Both the position numbers and the translations under genes were made by a program. A DNA stretch of 64,000 bases from Hydrogenophaga sp. IBVHS1. Lineage in GTDB: Bacteria; Pseudomonadota; Gammaproteobacteria; Burkholderiales; Burkholderiaceae_C. Location of the stretch: positions 1,736,001-1,800,000 of the forward strand of contig NZ_NFUU01000001.1 in NCBI RefSeq assembly GCF_002127265.1. The letters run 5' to 3'. The notes under the pieces are model-generated. The model had not been told where the DNA came from, did no database searches, and worked only from the letters and a program-made list of their open reading frames with translations. This document shows, piece by piece, positions 52,721-62,530 of this stretch; the stretch's first letter is position 1, and every line of letters starts with the position of its first letter.

Positions 52721-53665
52721 ATGATGCATCCTCTGCGCACCGCGAAACTCCTTCTTCTGCTGGCCTTGAGTGCTTGCGGGTTTCAGAAGTCCCTGCCGGA
52801 AGAGTCGCTCAACCAGCTGTATTCCACACCACTGTCCCCTCCCGAAAGACCGCTCCGCGTCTTCCATCTGGGGCACAGCCTGGTGAACCGCAACATGCCG
52901 GTCATGCTGGAGCAATTGGCCGGCAACGGACACGATCACCGATCGCAACTGGGCTGGGGTGCCACCCTTCAATCGCATTGGGAGCCGGATGTTCCCATCA
53001 ACGGCTTCGAACAGGAGAATGCCCACCCCCGCTATCAGGACGCGCACGAAGCGGTGCGCAGCGGCCGATTCGATGCGGTGGTGCTCACCGAAATGGTGGA
53101 AATACGAGAAGCCATCAAGTACTTCGACTCGCCAAAATACCTCAGACTGTGGGCTCGCGAGGCGAGAACTCACCGGCCAGACACGCGCGTCTACCTCTAT
53201 GAGACCTGGCACCAGCTCGACGACGCCGAGGGCTGGCTGCAACGCGTGGACAAGGACCTTGGCCGATACTGGGAAGGTGAGTTGCTGGCCAAGGGGCTGG
53301 CCCACGGCGACACGGGTGGGCCGGTGTATGTCATCCCTGCGGGACAGGTGATGGCGCGGTTCGTGCGCCGCCTCGAGCAAGCGCCCGGCCTGCCGGGCCT
53401 GAGTTCACGAAGCGAGCTTTTTGTCCGCAATCCCGATGGCACCCAGGACAACATCCACCTCAACGACCTGGGGAACTACATTGTGGCGCTGACGCACTAC
53501 GCGGTTCTGTACCAGCGCAACCCGGTGGGCCTGCCTTTCCGACTCAAGCGAGCCGACGGTACGGACGCTGACTCGCCCGACGAAGCAACTGCTCGCGTGA
53601 TGCAGGAAGTGGTCTGGGAAGTGGTCACGACCTATCCCAAAACCGGCGTTGCGCAACGGCCATAG
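52721..53665 (+). CDS. SGNH/GDSL-hydrolase-like exported lipoprotein
   Basis: A 314-residue lipoprotein: signal peptide 1-18 with lipobox LSAC, so Cys19 is the lipidated residue; the mature part is probably anchored to the outer or inner membrane. SGNH signature: GHS (Ser53) in VFHLGHSLVN, and the catalytic D-x-x-H at Asp243 and His246 in QDNIHLND. Known SGNH proteins in glycan loci acylate or deacylate sugars, so it may move the acyl product onto the polysaccharide or edit it; this is inference. It is 40 bp after the lipopeptide synthetase. It is paralogous to the protein at 58861-60204 (GHSL, HL-x-x-LG-x-YYIAL and Y-R/Q-R-N/S-PVG shared). Confidence 0.72.
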   Translation: MMHPLRTAKLLLLLALSACGFQKSLPEESLNQLYSTPLSPPERPLRVFHLGHSLVNRNMPVMLEQLAGNGHDHRSQLGWGATLQSHWEPDVPINGFEQENAHPRYQDAHEAVRSGRFDAVVLTEMVEIREAIKYFDSPKYLRLWAREARTHRPDTRVYLYETWHQLDDAEGWLQRVDKDLGRYWEGELLAKGLAHGDTGGPVYVIPAGQVMARFVRRLEQAPGLPGLSSRSELFVRNPDGTQDNIHLNDLGNYIVALTHYAVLYQRNPVGLPFRLKRADGTDADSPDEATARVMQEVVWEVVTTYPKTGVAQRP

Positions 53666-53800
53666 AAAGGCAGCGCCGCCAGCTCACAGCGGCCACCATC
53701 GTGAACATCCGCACATCTTGGGAACATCGAAGGAAGTGAGGCTGACTTCGATGGAGTTTGTCGGGTTTTAAAGGCCATTGCACACCTATACTGCGACGCC
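53666..53800 (+). other. Intergenic region before the sugar transferase
   Basis: 135 bp. No clear promoter box, hairpin or gene. TTTTAAAGG is present near the start, but not in a ribosome-binding position. Confidence 0.35.
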
Positions 53801-55171
53801 ATGGTCCCCTCCAAACGACCCGTACGTTCCATCCTCAAGCGCCGTGGAAGCATTTCAACGGCGGTGCAGACCTTGCTGGATCTCGTGCTGGTCATCGGGC
53901 TTGCTTTGCTGCTCATTCACCAGCAAATCGGCGATCTGACAGCCGAGTATTCGATCCTGCTGTTGCTGCTGGGAATGGGCATGATGTTTGCCTACGACCA
54001 GTTTGGCGTCTATCGCAGCAACGGCAGTTTTGCGCGCAAGTCCCTGACGCTCTTCAAGGCTTGGTCCCTGGCCTGTGGCCTGCTTCTTGTAATTGGCTTC
54101 GTTACCAAGCAAACCGAGGGCTTCTCTCGCCTCTTGCTTGGTCAGCTCTATGTGGTGGGCTATCTGCTGCAAGCGCTGCATCACTACGTCGGTCGCGAGG
54201 TGCAAACCCGCCTCATGCGCCGTGTCATACCCGCCGAGAACGTGCTGATCGTTGGCACGGGCAAGCTGGCGCGCTACCTCCAGAACAAGGTGTCGGGCAA
54301 TCCGTGGCTTAACCAGAAAGTGATTGGCTGCCTGGAACTGTCTTCCGCGGGGCAAGGTCTTTCAAGCGAGATGAGCGCGCCCCTCTATGCCGCTTCGGAT
54401 TTCGACAAGCTCCATGAGCCGAACATCATCGGCCCCATGGATGAGATGCTGGCCATCATCGACCGCCACGATGTTCGCACGGTCTACTTCGCCATCCCCC
54501 TGGGAGAGTCCGAACTGATCGAGGGCATGTACCTGCAGTTGCTGGATCGCCATGTGGCGGTCCACTGGATACCCGACATTTTCTCGCTGCTGCTGGTCAA
54601 CCACAGTGTGCGCGAGATTGCAGGCCTGCCTGTGCTGACGCTCTCCGAGACTCCACTGACCGGAACCCGTCTCTTGATGAAGGCGGTAGAAGATTTCGTG
54701 CTTGCGCTGCTGATACTTCTGATGATCTCGCCGCTGCTGCTGATCATCGCCGTTGCCATCAAGCTGGACAGCCGGGGCCCCGTGTTCTTCCGGCAGGCGC
54801 GCAAGGGTTGGAGTGGCAAGATCTTCCACATCTGGAAGTTTCGCAGCATGTTCGTGCACCAGCCCGAAGCGGGCGTGGTGCAGCAAGCGACCCGCAACGA
54901 TCCTCGCGTGACCCGGGTGGGCGCCTTCCTGCGGCGAACCAGCCTGGACGAGCTGCCTCAGATCTTCAACGTTCTCAAAGGTGAGATGTCATTGGTAGGC
55001 CCGAGGCCCCACGCGGTGCAGCACGACGAAGAGTATTCGAAGAGCATCGACTCCTATTTCGCCCGACACAACATCAAGCCCGGCATCACAGGCCTGGCTC
55101 AGGTGCGCGGACTCCGGGGCGAAACCAAAGAGATCGGCCGCATGCAGGAGCGCATCGAGTCCGACATTTAA
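53801..55171 (+). CDS. Undecaprenyl-phosphate hexose-1-phosphate transferase, with premature stop
   Basis: Initiates glycan synthesis by moving a sugar-1-phosphate to undecaprenyl phosphate. 456 residues: N-terminal helices (about 20-125), a CoA-binding-like middle domain (VLIVGTGKLARYLQ near 148-160), a hydrophobic segment, then the bac_transf domain with FFRQARKGWSGKIFHIWKFR, LRRTSLDELPQIFNVLKGEM, VGPRPHA and KPGITGLAQVRGLRGET. The coding sequence stops at TAA 55169-55171 after IESDI. Yet the following 27 codons, to TGA at 55253, read YINNWSLWLDLTIILRTLG, which is the ordinary C-terminus of this family. A one-base change (for example GAA or CAA to TAA) would explain this. Only a short C-terminal segment is lost, so residual function is conceivable. 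Confidence 0.88.
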   Translation: MVPSKRPVRSILKRRGSISTAVQTLLDLVLVIGLALLLIHQQIGDLTAEYSILLLLLGMGMMFAYDQFGVYRSNGSFARKSLTLFKAWSLACGLLLVIGFVTKQTEGFSRLLLGQLYVVGYLLQALHHYVGREVQTRLMRRVIPAENVLIVGTGKLARYLQNKVSGNPWLNQKVIGCLELSSAGQGLSSEMSAPLYAASDFDKLHEPNIIGPMDEMLAIIDRHDVRTVYFAIPLGESELIEGMYLQLLDRHVAVHWIPDIFSLLLVNHSVREIAGLPVLTLSETPLTGTRLLMKAVEDFVLALLILLMISPLLLIIAVAIKLDSRGPVFFRQARKGWSGKIFHIWKFRSMFVHQPEAGVVQQATRNDPRVTRVGAFLRRTSLDELPQIFNVLKGEMSLVGPRPHAVQHDEEYSKSIDSYFARHNIKPGITGLAQVRGLRGETKEIGRMQERIESDI

Positions 55172-55272
55172 TACATCAACAACTGGTCACTCTGGCTGGA
55201 CCTGACCATCATTCTGCGCACGCTTGGCGCGTTGTCGGGACGAAACGCCTACTGATCCGGGGACGAGGCTTT
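55172..55272 (+). other. Uncoded C-terminal tail of the sugar transferase
   Basis: 55172-55252 would encode the final 27 residues of the transferase if the TAA at 55169 were sense; 55253-55255 is the ancestral-looking TGA. It then meets the DUF1501 gene end (stop at 55273), with no terminator. Confidence 0.7.
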
Positions 55273-56655
55273 CTAGGCCAAGGGCCCCATGAAGCCCAGA
55301 TCGCGAGACGCGAACCGTCCGATGTTGGGCAACACCAGCGGCAAATTGCTCAGCGACACGCCAAACCACCGCGCCAGAGTGCCTGCGTACTCATCTACCG
55401 AAGTGGTGGGAATCAGCCTGCCCTGCCCTGCGTCTTCCGGGCCATTGAGTGCCACAGTGGGAAACTGCCCGTAGACACGGTTGCCCTGTACTGCACCACC
55501 CATCACGAAATGGTGCGCTCCCCAGCCATGGTCAGAACCTCTGCCGTTGTGTTGCAGTCCGCGTCCGAAATCAGAAGCGGTGAATGTGGTCACCTGATTG
55601 GCCACACCCAGCGCCGCTGTTGCCTGGTAAAAAGCTGCCATTGCATCGCCGAGTTCACGCAGTTTGGTTCCTTGGTCCGCCAGCAGGTTGTCGTGGAAAT
55701 CGTAGCCGCCCTGCTGAACGAAGAACATTTGCCTGCGCTGACCAAGACCATTTCGGGCAGCGATCATGCGAGCCACCATTTGCAACTGCCGTCCCAATCC
55801 GGTTTGCGGGAAGGTGGTCGGCACAGTCACCCCGGAAACAGCACTGCTGACAAGCGATTCCGTGCTCATGGCTCGAGCCGAGATCTTGTTAAGTTCACCT
55901 TCGAGCAATTGATTGCGAGACTCGGACATCAGCCTGCGCAGCGCGGTGGCCCCTGCAGCAGAACCGTAGAGCGCGTTCTGCGCAGATATTCGAACTGCCC
56001 CATCGGTGGTCAACTGATACTGAATCGTGCTGCTGCCCGATTGCATGATGTTGTTCCCGGCCACCGACATGGCGATGGAAATGCCGCTGCCCGGGTTGTA
56101 GGCGTTGGCCAGCAGGTCACCCATTCGCCCTTGCCAACCGGTTTGTGAGGGCCGATCCGGCAATCCTGTCTGCCAGGCAGCTTGCTGGTCGGAGTGCGAG
56201 AACAACTGCGCCGGTGTTGCCACCGTCGGCCGCCCGGAGTTCCACTGAGCACGTGTCATGGGTGCCGCCAGCGTCCCCACATTGGCAACCAGGGCCACGC
56301 GTTGCTGGTTGAAAAGCGTGTGCAGCCCCGACAAGGAAGGATGCAGCCCAACGGGCTGCCCGGTGTAACCGGTGGGCGCGACGTTCAAAAGGCTTGAAGC
56401 TGCAAGTGCCAGCGATGGACGCCCCTGCTGGTAGCTGTTGTAACCGGCGCCGCTGGAAGGAACGACCGTGTTGGACTGGTCATTGCCGCCTGCAAGAAAA
56501 ATACAGACCAATGCCTTGTGGTCTCCGGCGGTCTGGGCACTGGCCGCACCTGCAGCCAGCATATTCATCGCGAACGGCGTACCGGCCAGAGCGGACAACT
56601 GGGCCGTGCGCCGCAAGAATTCACGGCGGGCAAGAGATCGATGGATGTAGGTCAT
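55273..56655 (-). CDS. DUF1501 protein (twin-arginine exported)
   Basis: A 460-residue protein with Tat signal: LARREFLRRTAQLSALAGTP (twin Arg at 10-11). DUF1501 domain follows, with KALVCIFLAGGNDQSNTVVP near the mature start, ALVANVGTL, and the sulfatase-like segment GRGSDHGWGAHHFVMGGAV near residue 380. Paired with a DUF1800 gene immediately upstream (9 bp between), as is common; the DUF1501/DUF1800 pair is exported together and has no settled function. Both are beside the polysaccharide locus but may be unrelated. Confidence 0.88.
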   Translation of the reverse strand: MTYIHRSLARREFLRRTAQLSALAGTPFAMNMLAAGAASAQTAGDHKALVCIFLAGGNDQSNTVVPSSGAGYNSYQQGRPSLALAASSLLNVAPTGYTGQPVGLHPSLSGLHTLFNQQRVALVANVGTLAAPMTRAQWNSGRPTVATPAQLFSHSDQQAAWQTGLPDRPSQTGWQGRMGDLLANAYNPGSGISIAMSVAGNNIMQSGSSTIQYQLTTDGAVRISAQNALYGSAAGATALRRLMSESRNQLLEGELNKISARAMSTESLVSSAVSGVTVPTTFPQTGLGRQLQMVARMIAARNGLGQRRQMFFVQQGGYDFHDNLLADQGTKLRELGDAMAAFYQATAALGVANQVTTFTASDFGRGLQHNGRGSDHGWGAHHFVMGGAVQGNRVYGQFPTVALNGPEDAGQGRLIPTTSVDEYAGTLARWFGVSLSNLPLVLPNIGRFASRDLGFMGPLA

Positions 56656-56665
56656 TGAAGGCCTT

Positions 56666-58561
56666 TCACTTCTGCACGATAAATTCTGGAGATAGCATGG
56701 TGAGCGCCACAGCAGTGTGCACCCGTCCGGCCGCGTTCGATGCGGGCACGGAGGTGACAGCGTCCGTGATAAGTTGCCGCGTGGACGGCGTCATCCGTCC
56801 TGCGGTCAGCAGCAGGTTCAAGTGCTCAAGCAGTTGGGCAGGGTTGTTCGCTAGTGAGATTTCCGGAGCATAGTTGGCCACAATTGCATTCGCACCAGAA
56901 CTGTGGCCGCGCTCCACAGTTGTGATAACGAAGTTGGCATATCCAGTTGTCGTGGTCTCGTGAGTAATCTGGAACTCAGGTGCCACGAGGCCGCTGCTGA
57001 GAATCGGCCCAGGAGGCGCGTAGTCGGGCCGGAACCAATTGAAAACGCTCGGTGCCCTCAAGGGATTCTGGCCCAGGCTGGAAACGTTGTCCTCCAGATT
57101 CCAGATCCTGTATGCGCCGTGCGCAGAGCGGGCATTGAAGGCGCGCATCCAGGTAGCAAAACGCACCATGGGCTCGCGGAGCTTGCCCCAATTGGCCTGA
57201 TTGGCGTAGCTCGAGTCTCTGGCCTCGACATCAAGCAGGATGGCACGCAATATGGCGCGCATATCGCCACGCACACCGCTGCCGTTGTTGTTGAATGCGG
57301 CCACCACACGGGATACGTACGCTGGACTGGGGTTGCTGGTGACCAGACGCTGGATCAACTGTCTGCTGATGAAGGGCGCGGTATTGGGATGATTGAACAA
57401 CCTGTCAATCGCGATTTGCAGGCTGGCCTCACCAGATGTGCCAGCGGGAATGGTGACCCCGAGGAACCTCTTCTCGCTGGTCGAATGGTATTCCGGGTAG
57501 TTCTGCAGCTGTTGTCGCCAGTTGAGTTCTGCAGGCCCTGAGCTGACCCATCCCATCCATCGCCCCAGGCTACGATCGGGGCCGTTCCAGCTCCAGCCGG
57601 TGAACACCTTCGCCAGTCCCATGACGTCCTGATTGTTGTAGGTTGGAATGAAGGCGCCGCTGGAATCTCGACGGCGAGTGCCGTCCTGATTGAGCTCCCA
57701 CAAGCCAATACTGAACAGCTGCATGACCTCTCGTGCAAAGTTCTCATCTGGCAATCGTCCCGTAGTGGGGTCTTCCTTCTCGTTGCGCAGGTGGGAAAGG
57801 TAGCTCGCCATCGCGGGGTGCGTTGCGACATCTTGCAAAAGCGTGCGGAAATTCCCAAACGCGTTCCGGGAAAGCATGTCCAGATAGCTGGCGTGAGCAT
57901 GCGGTATCTCGGAAATGGTGCTGTTCACTTCGGAGATCACGAACAATTCACTCAGAGCCAGCGTTGTCCTTTGCCGCAACTGGTCCGGGCCGCGCACCGC
58001 CTGCAACCAGAAGCTTTCCATGACGCCATTCACATATGCCGCGTCGCAGACCGTGCATCCAGGAATACCCCGGCGAACTATGGCGTAGTCCCAATGGGTG
58101 TCCATGGACGCGGTGTTGAACTGCTCCGCGACCCAGGCAGCAGCCCCAATACTGGCCACGCGATCTATCTGGGCAGTGGTCGGACCAAAAGTAGCCTGGG
58201 TCAGCAGCCTTGCGGCATCTGTCCGCGCTGTAGGAACCGGTGCTGGTGCTGGTGCCGGAGCCGGTGCTGGTGCTGGTGCTGGTGCTGGTGCTGGTGCCGG
58301 AGCCGGAGCCGGAGCCGGTGCTGGTGTTGGTGTTGGTGCCGGAGCTGGTGCCGGAGGCTTTGGTGTCGGAGCTGGAGCTGGCGGCTTTGGTGCCGGGATA
58401 GGCGCTGGCGCCGGGGCCGCAGCCTGCGAATTCGAATCCGTAGCGACGGCACCGCTACCGCCACCTCCACAGGCGCTCAGCACCATCAGGAACAACAGCG
58501 AGAGTGAATAGTGCGGCAGACGAGAGCGCGATTGCGTCACCAGTGTCGATGCGGTGTTCAT
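56666..58561 (-). CDS. DUF1800 lipoprotein with Pro-Ala linker
   Basis: A 631-residue lipoprotein. Signal peptide with lipobox LSAC (Cys31), then GGGGSG, a Pro-Ala repeat linker (about 45-110, mostly PAPA units) and the DUF1800 domain (RTDAARLLTQATFGPTTAQI, NFAREVMQLFSIGLWELNQD, VFTGWSW). Known: DUF1800 proteins accompany DUF1501 proteins in export-associated operons. The N-terminal 40 residues closely resemble those of the SGNH lipoprotein upstream (SLLFL and VLSACGGG in both). The linker is encoded by hexanucleotide-like repeats and is probably variable in length. Confidence 0.88.
   Translation of the reverse strand: MNTASTLVTQSRSRLPHYSLSLLFLMVLSACGGGGSGAVATDSNSQAAAPAPAPIPAPKPPAPAPTPKPPAPAPAPTPTPAPAPAPAPAPAPAPAPAPAPAPAPAPAPVPTARTDAARLLTQATFGPTTAQIDRVASIGAAAWVAEQFNTASMDTHWDYAIVRRGIPGCTVCDAAYVNGVMESFWLQAVRGPDQLRQRTTLALSELFVISEVNSTISEIPHAHASYLDMLSRNAFGNFRTLLQDVATHPAMASYLSHLRNEKEDPTTGRLPDENFAREVMQLFSIGLWELNQDGTRRRDSSGAFIPTYNNQDVMGLAKVFTGWSWNGPDRSLGRWMGWVSSGPAELNWRQQLQNYPEYHSTSEKRFLGVTIPAGTSGEASLQIAIDRLFNHPNTAPFISRQLIQRLVTSNPSPAYVSRVVAAFNNNGSGVRGDMRAILRAILLDVEARDSSYANQANWGKLREPMVRFATWMRAFNARSAHGAYRIWNLEDNVSSLGQNPLRAPSVFNWFRPDYAPPGPILSSGLVAPEFQITHETTTTGYANFVITTVERGHSSGANAIVANYAPEISLANNPAQLLEHLNLLLTAGRMTPSTRQLITDAVTSVPASNAAGRVHTAVALTMLSPEFIVQK
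58240..58340 (+). repeat. Pro-Ala linker repeat tract in DUF1800 gene
   Basis: Degenerate tandem array of GGTGCT and GGAGCC type hexamers that codes, on the minus strand, for alternating Pro and Ala. It is likely to change copy number by slippage in steps of two residues, keeping the frame. Confidence 0.85.
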
Positions 58562-58860
58562 GGATGTTTACTCAGAAACGGCTGAAGAAAGTCTGTCCGG
58601 TTGCAAATGCCCGTCACAATTACATCGTTCGTCCGGGCTAAGACGCGAAGCTTGGTAATGAGTGTGAATAGGGCCGGCACTGGAGACTGCCCAAACTCGA
58701 CAAACGGGCGAAGCCAGTGCTTCGTAGGTGGGAAGTATCGCCACATTGACCACGCTCTTGCCACCAATTGTTAGGGGTAGAAACAAACTGTTTTACCCCC
58801 CGAGGCGCCCATGCGGATAGTTCCAATCCCTTGCTCGCTCTCAAATCGAGAGCCGGAGAA
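58562..58860 (-). other. 299-bp gap between SGNH and DUF1800 genes
   Basis: No gene seen. The DUF1800 promoter must lie here or further upstream. Short open frames on the minus strand have no ribosome binding sites or family features. Confidence 0.5.
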
Positions 58861-60204
<1,344 letters not shown>

Positions 60205-60686
60205 AAAATTTCTCAAGGGATTTCTCGATGAAGTTTGTTTACCGCCGTTTCAGCTGACCGCTCGTGCGGCAGAAAAAACATGAGTTCGGGTATTAGTGTC
60301 ACTCGCGGGTATGACAAGACCACACCCAGAAGGCCAAGCGGTCGAAAGCGACGTGCTGACGGACTATCGCCTCGACGGGGATGACTGACGCCTCTAGAGA
60401 TTAACATACGTAACCAGATGTGACTTCGCGGGCTGAATTTTTTGACCGCACACCACCCCCCCAATTACACCCTCCATATTTACCCTAATTCGCCGACACA
60501 ATTCCTCACGCTTGATACCAGATTGGCAGGCTGATACAAGTAGGACAGAGACGCAGCGTTCTGCAGCCAGATCTCATTTTTCCGCTTGATTGGGAGTGCT
60601 GGAGAAAGACGGGACGAAAAAAAGCCACCGCAAGCGGTGGCTTTTCAGGTTCGAGACCCTGAGGGTCTCGGGAGGCCAGTGTTCGA
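60205..60686 (-). other. 482-bp region between SGNH gene and binding-protein gene
   Basis: No gene recognised. It includes the terminator at 60615-60646 and an upstream hairpin (GAGACCCTCAGGGTCTC) for the binding-protein gene, and the leader of the SGNH gene near 60230. A patch around 60380-60480 is AT-richer, as expected for promoters. No tRNA or repeats were found. Confidence 0.55.
60615..60646 (-). terminator. Rho-independent terminator for the binding-protein gene
   Basis: On the minus strand: AAAAGCCACCGC, 3-5 base loop, GCGGTGGCTTTTTTT, an 8-10 bp perfect stem followed by T7. It lies 41-72 bp past the binding-protein stop. A second GAGACCC/GGGTCTC hairpin precedes it. Confidence 0.9.
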
Positions 60687-61874
60687 TCAGCGAATCACGG
60701 CGAGGGTCGTGCGCTGACCGCCCTTGTAGGTCATGAGCGTCAGGGCGCCGTTCTTGATGTCGCCCTTTTCGTCGAAGGCGATGTTGCCGGTCACACCCTT
60801 GTAGTTGGTGGACTTGAGGGCAGGCAGGTAGACCTTGGGGTCGGCCGAACCGGCGGTCACCATGGCGTTGGCCATGACCTTCACTGCGTCATAGACGTAA
60901 GGAGCGTACACCTGCACGTCGGCACCGAACTTGGCCTTGAAGTCGGCGCGGAACTTGTCCATGCCAGCCTTCTGCTCGCCTTCCACACCACCGGCTTCTG
61001 CGCAGAACACGGTCTCTTCACCCATGCCGTCAGCAGCCAGCTTTGGCAGTTCGCTGGAGCAGATGCCGTCGCCACCCATGAACTTGGCGTTGATGCCCAG
61101 CTGCTTCATCTGCTTCAGCATCGGGCCGGCCACGGCGTCCATGCCGCCGAAGAACACCACGTCAGGCTTCTTGGCCTTCAGGGTGGTCAGGATGGCGTTG
61201 AAGTCGGTTGCCTTGTCGTTCGTGAACTCGCGGCCCACCACGGTACCGCCAGCGGCAGCAACGCCCTTTTCGAACTCGTCAGCAACGCCCTGGCCGTAAG
61301 CGGTGCGGTCATCAATGACGGCAACGGTCTTGGCCTTGAGGGTTTCCACGGCGTACTTGCCGAGGGTGCCGCCGAGGTGCACGTCGTCGGCCACCATGCG
61401 GAACACGCCGGCGTAGCCCTGGCGGGTGTACTTGGGGTTGGTGGCGGAGGGGGAGATCTGGGGAATGCCAGCGTCGTTGTAGATCTGCGAAGCCGGAATG
61501 GTGGTGCCGGAATTCAGGTGACCGATCACACCAGCAACCTTGGCGTCCACCAGCTTCGTCGCTGCGGCGGTGCCTTGCTTCGGATCTGCAGCGTCGTCTT
61601 CAGCCAGCAGTTCGAAGGTCACAGGAGCGCCAGCAATGGTCAGGCCAGCGGCGTTGAGTTCCTCGATCGCCATCTTGGCGCCGTTTTCGTTGTCCTTGCC
61701 GAGGTGGGCAATGGCGCCACTCGTGGGGCCCACGTGACCGATCTTGATGACCTGAGCAGCAACTGCGGGAGCCGCCGCAGGTGCAGCAGCCGGAGCAGCA
61801 GCCTCTTCTTTTTTGCCGCAAGCGGCAAGAGCGACAGCCGCCGCAATGACGGCCAGTTTGATGTTCAGTTGCAT
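60687..61874 (-). CDS. Branched-chain amino acid ABC transporter substrate-binding protein (LivK-like)
   Basis: A 395-residue periplasmic-binding protein type I (Peripla_BP_6). Signal peptide with lipobox LAAC (Cys19) and an Ala-rich linker precede the domain, so it is probably a lipoprotein. Core motifs: VIKIGHVGPTSGAIAHLGKD, VAGVIGHLNSGTTIPASQIY, PQISPSATNPKYT, VAVIDDRTAYGQGVADEFEKG and YAPYVYDAVKVMANAM. ATG 61874 has GAGGAAA upstream and matches the signal peptide start; the open frame extends 33 codons further. No permease genes lie next to it in the window. Ligand likely leucine/isoleucine/valine class, but not certain. Confidence 0.94.
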   Translation of the reverse strand: MQLNIKLAVIAAAVALAACGKKEEAAAPAAAPAAAPAVAAQVIKIGHVGPTSGAIAHLGKDNENGAKMAIEELNAAGLTIAGAPVTFELLAEDDAADPKQGTAAATKLVDAKVAGVIGHLNSGTTIPASQIYNDAGIPQISPSATNPKYTRQGYAGVFRMVADDVHLGGTLGKYAVETLKAKTVAVIDDRTAYGQGVADEFEKGVAAAGGTVVGREFTNDKATDFNAILTTLKAKKPDVVFFGGMDAVAGPMLKQMKQLGINAKFMGGDGICSSELPKLAADGMGEETVFCAEAGGVEGEQKAGMDKFRADFKAKFGADVQVYAPYVYDAVKVMANAMVTAGSADPKVYLPALKSTNYKGVTGNIAFDEKGDIKNGALTLMTYKGGQRTTLAVIR

Positions 61875-62060
61875 GGTTTTCCTCAGAAAGGGTAAGTGTT
61901 GGAATGCGGAGGGAACTTTTTTTTCTCCACATCCATAAAGATACTCCAAAAATCGCACGGATTTCGCGGCCATTCAACGGTCAAAGGCAGACCGAGGGTT
62001 TTCCCAAATGCCCATCACGCCATTGAATCCTCCATTAGCGCAATGCATGAAAAGGGGCAT
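61875..62060 (-). other. Promoter region of the binding-protein gene
   Basis: 186 bp without a gene. It contains the ribosome binding site GAGGAAA and T-rich DNA (TTTTTTTTCTCC around 61918-61929). Also the downstream end of holC; no clear terminator for it. Confidence 0.4.
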
Positions 62061-62510
62061 TCAGCCCGGTTTCCGCGACTCGGGCGACGCCAACTGCAGA
62101 TCGTGTCGCTGGGGCTCGATTCCGTTCGCTTTGTAGAACTTCCAGCGCTCACGCGCCTGTTGTCGATCGAGGTCGCTGCCGCTCACCACCTCGATCACGC
62201 GAGCGTAGTTGTCGAAACCTGAAGGCACTTCGCTGCACAGGTTCACGAGCACCGTTGCATCGCTCTGGACGGGCAGACTGCCAGCGAGCTGGATGGGCGA
62301 CCGAGACCAGACATGGTCAGGGTCTGACGCGCTGGAATGGGGGATGAACGCGCCGGGTGCCATGGTCCAGAGCGCGGTATCCAGCGCGAGGCGGTCAGAT
62401 TCGTCAGCCACAACCAGAAGTCGAGCGCCACGCTGGTATGCCTTGCGAAGCAGGCGGCAGGCGTACCCGAGCTTGTCTGGTGCGTTGAAATGAAAGGCCA
62501 CTTCGGTCAT
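62061..62510 (-). CDS. holC: DNA polymerase III subunit chi
   Basis: A 149-residue clamp-loader accessory subunit that links the polymerase III complex to single-strand binding protein. Start TEVAFHFNAPDKLGYACRLL is typical of chi; RGARLLVVADESDRLALDTALW and FIPHSSASDPDH follow; LVNLCSEVPSGFDNYARVIE completes the domain. ATG 62510 is 20 bp after the pepA stop. The pepA-holC pair is common in Burkholderiales. An open frame extends 8 codons upstream but overlaps the end of pepA without a benefit. Confidence 0.93.
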   Translation of the reverse strand: MTEVAFHFNAPDKLGYACRLLRKAYQRGARLLVVADESDRLALDTALWTMAPGAFIPHSSASDPDHVWSRSPIQLAGSLPVQSDATVLVNLCSEVPSGFDNYARVIEVVSGSDLDRQQARERWKFYKANGIEPQRHDLQLASPESRKPG

Positions 62511-62530
62511 GGAATGCCGGCAGATCGAAT

